Shown here in pieces: positions 61,155-64,000 of a stretch of DNA of 64,000 nucleotides (the first letter of the stretch is position 1; every line of letters starts with the position of its first letter). The notes below the pieces were generated by a model. It was given only the letters and a program-made list of their open reading frames with translations, was not told where the DNA came from and ran no database searches. A program made the position numbers and the translations under genes. The stretch spans positions 61,420,638 through 61,484,637 of the forward strand of contig CM031604.1 of NCBI GenBank assembly GCA_018398815.1. The letters run 5' to 3'. The DNA is from Conus ventricosus (lineage: Eukaryota > Mollusca > Gastropoda > Neogastropoda > Conidae).

Positions 61155-63010
61155 CTGTATCACATCGAGTGGAATTTGTAAATCATCCATCAAAGCTGCA
61201 CCAATCTTACATTACACCTATCCACATTATACTGCTGGCAACAAACCACCAGGATCCTGTAACTATTCATTTGATTCCCCTCTCAACACTATAAGATACG
61301 AGAGACGAGAAAACATCTACAGTATCTCATCTCAAATCCAAGATCATCTCATCTCAAATCCAAGATTTCCACCTGTGCAAAGTAGAAATACAACCTCATG
61401 CACACGTGACAATATAAGAAGGAGAATTAAAGTTATTCCAATAAACAAATAATTCCAATAAAACAATCTATAAAACAAAGTTCTTTCGTGGACCTAACGA
61501 GTGCTCTATAGGTCAAAGTATCAAGCAGAAAATGAATATTTTCAATTCAGTCAAACCTGAGATTAGTTTAACCTAGCTCTGTAAGTTCCAAAAAGAGAGA
61601 GTCAAGACAAACAGCTAAAAGGAGCGCTTTGTTTAGCATTTCGCCTCAGAATATAAGAAAAACAAGGTCAATGTGTCCTCTTGACCAGCTGAATAACAAT
61701 TGTCTAAACAGCAATTCTGTACTGCACTAGTAGCAAACAAAATTAGGCCAAACAAGTGCAGAAAAAAAGTTTTTCAGGCAAATAGTTAGTGCAGTGAAAT
61801 CTTACCAGCTCTCAGGTGTTAAATTCACCCTGAATTCAGCGTTAGCAATATAATTCTTGAACAGATTGCGAATACAACACAAGGACCCATTGTAAAAATC
61901 ATTTTAAAGAGAAACAAATGTAGTTTTACATGAATCAATAACCAGAAAACTACGTGGCTGAATATTAATTCTTTTGCACATTTTGAAAATTGTGTCAGCA
62001 TGACGTAATAATCATAGCCTTTGTATGGACATTGGCTGGGCTTAAAAGCAATATGATAAACTCTCGTAATAATTTTCATTAAAACTGAAAAATTCAATAC
62101 AGCCTTTTTTTTCCCCATTTCATAAAAAAAATTTTCTTTGCTGCTCTTTCAGCTGAATCTTGTTACCAATAAGCCCAAACATTCAGGTGAACTAACTAGT
62201 ATCTATTGCTGTATAAAACAGTTCTGTACTTGAGCATGCATCAATATGCACATGCACATCTAGAAAACAAAGAATATGACTGAAATAAATAGTTCACAAT
62301 TAAATATCAGTTAAAAAAAAGTTTCTATGAAGCGTTTCTGCTAAAACAGTTGCTTTTTCATTATCAGTGCCCAATGTTTTCAAACTTTCAAAATAAATAC
62401 ATGAACTGGTTATACACAAGGAGAGTGCAAAACACACACACACGAACACACATGCGCGCGCAGACAAATCAAGTACAAGAGCCAATTAAAAAGATGATAA
62501 AATCTGAGATCACCATGCTGACGATGAATAGTAAGCACAGGAAAATACTACTTTTCAGCTCAGAATTTAGTTCTGTTGCAATGAAATTGCCTTGTGGTGT
62601 CAAATTCATTTTATTTTAGTCACAAAGTCTGAAATGAATGGGTTTTCCACAGTCAGGAACAGTGAAAAGTCTCATTCTGTAATTTTTTTTTTTCAGTTCT
62701 CGAAAGTGTGCAGTGATAAGTTACACATCACCCCCAACCCCCATCCTTTTTCTGTCCAACAAATCTAAACACATAACTTTGCTTCCAACCTGCTATTCTT
62801 TTGGAACTTACAATGTCAAATCATCAAAAAGGGACAAAACATGCGTGTCGTCAGACATACTTATGCTTTACTCACTTGCTCTTTTCTTCTTTGAAAATTA
62901 AGAAAAGTAAATAATCAAAGTATAATAGAATAAGAAAAAAAATCTGCAAGCTACTTACTACTTTTACTAGCACACACACATACACACACAGAGTGACTGA
63001 AAGACCTGAC
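61155..63010. other. UBA1 intron, nothing recognised
   Basis: Ordinary AT-rich intron of 1.86 kb; short CA run at 62434-62455. Confidence 0.6.
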
Positions 63011-63145
63011 CTGGAACTGGGAGAGAAATGCTTCATCCAAGTTGGCAGCGGAACTGTTGACCGGCACATAGCTGTTCAACTCTGCCAGTCGAGGCTGGGA
63101 CACTTCTGCACGGTTCTTCCCTACATCCTCTTCTCGGATGAAAAA
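63011..63145 (-). CDS. UBA1: UBA1 exon, about residues 116-160
   Basis: The exon is 45 codons, phase 0 at both ends, reading [20 protein letters not shown] and on to a final TTC-CAG. This matches the first (inactive) adenylation domain of E1. The acceptor is tgtgcag and the donor GTCAGG. It is the most 5' exon seen; the piece ending in ...SSQ that should precede it was not found between 63146 and 64000. Confidence 0.95.
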
Positions 63146-64000
63146 CTGCACATACACAAGTACTATCAAGCGTCCAATCTTTCTTTAAAAACATATACAT
63201 GTGTTTGGATGCCTGCGTTTACTCAACTCATTGTAGTTATTTTTGTTTCAGAGGTTGGCAATGGCTAGAACTTTGTGTGAGATGGTGAGGCTGGGAGGTG
63301 GTATGCGCTGATCTGGAACGAGTTTGTGACCGAGTGATGCGTGTTCATGTATTATGAGTAGTTCCAATTTACTTTGCTTATTATTTGACGTGTGTTCTTG
63401 TTCAATGTAAATGCTTCGGGCATTGAATTGATTTGGTGTATAAATCTTCTTAATATGTATATTCTTTTCACCATTAATATTTTTAAACAGTAAACAAGTG
63501 GGGTAACTTTTGCTCCCATAAGAAAACCTAACACAGAGTAACTTTTATTCAAGACTGGCACAGCCTTTTAAACTTGAATAAAGTCAGACAAATACATAGA
63601 CGAACAATCTAACAGTGGGAGAAAAAACAACCACAGGCCAACAACTGAACTGTCTTCATAGTAATGACTTGGCCCACTTGTTAAGTTGTTTACTGTTCCC
63701 TGCCTCATTTCATTTCCAATTAATATTTTTGTTTTACAAACATAACATTATGATTCTGTGCGTTGTATCATGGAACACTATCATTCATCATGTGTGCATT
63801 ATCACTTGCCTAATCAAAGCAATTTTCCCTATCAGCTACTTTTACCATTTGAAAGGGGAAACAACGTTCATATTCTCAAATCATGACAGACACAAATGTT
63901 GATACTACTCAATAACCTTAGTACTTCTCCTGAAATACTGTAATCCACAACTGCCAACCATGTGCCAGGGAATGACGGGGCAGTTTGACCTTGAACTGAT
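63146..64000. other. UBA1 intron to window edge
   Basis: The preceding E1 exon (the VTLHDQG...SSQ segment) was sought on the minus strand up to 64000 and not found, so it lies beyond the window. Confidence 0.6.

Noticed and set aside
63940..64000. Preceding UBA1 exon at the window edge
   Set aside because: None of the three minus frames matches the E1 segment before FFIREED.

Overview
This window is metazoan genomic DNA, AT-rich, intron-dense and crowded with transposable elements. The repeat content (I-clade and CR1-like LINEs, tRNA-derived SINEs, several hAT and piggyBac families, a DIRS-type element, long TG tracts) fits a lophotrochozoan, probably a mollusc; that is an inference from style, not a proven assignment. 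No bacterial or viral gene was recognised.

One cellular gene accounts for all the host coding sequence found: UBA1, the ubiquitin-activating E1 enzyme. It lies on the minus strand and runs off both edges. Eighteen exons were placed, from about residue 116 of the human protein (63145) to about residue 950 (7164). They include the ATP-binding adenylation motif (26270-26035) and the catalytic-cysteine exon (20509-20396). The N-terminal exons should lie beyond 64000 and the C-terminal ubiquitin-fold exons below position 1. Five exons carry 1-2 nt indels, mostly in homopolymers or dinucleotide runs, while thirteen are clean. One expected exon of about 47 codons, between 13063 and 16961, could not be found.

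The introns are mosaics of mobile DNA. From left to right: a truncated piggyBac copy (1-662); a 20-bp-type satellite (664-2460); hAT elements (4132-5479, 5807-6889, 9664-10007); a LINE 3' end with RNase H (10127-11100); a tRNA-SINE with target duplications (13228-13633); an unclassified TIR element (15316-16471); a second piggyBac copy (17260-18581); a hAT fragment (19487-20196); a fold-back retroelement in TA microsatellite that contains a hammerhead ribozyme (21156-22142); a DIRS-type tyrosine-recombinase element with its inverted termini and internal complementary region (27021-30480); another hAT (38416-40024); a SINE inserted in a LINE 3' end (41505-42140); and a CR1-like LINE end (43028-43626).

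The 23.5-kb intron 37534-61049 holds the most unusual material. A 3.5-kb hAT-like element (47409-50926) appears to encode a transposase joined through a proline-rich 16-residue repeat to an OTU-type cysteine protease domain. Next to it is a clean nest: an I-clade LINE cut by two TTAA-inserting piggyBac elements, one of which is itself cut by a Tc1 element. A third and a fourth piggyBac element follow (57674-59415, 59466-60954).
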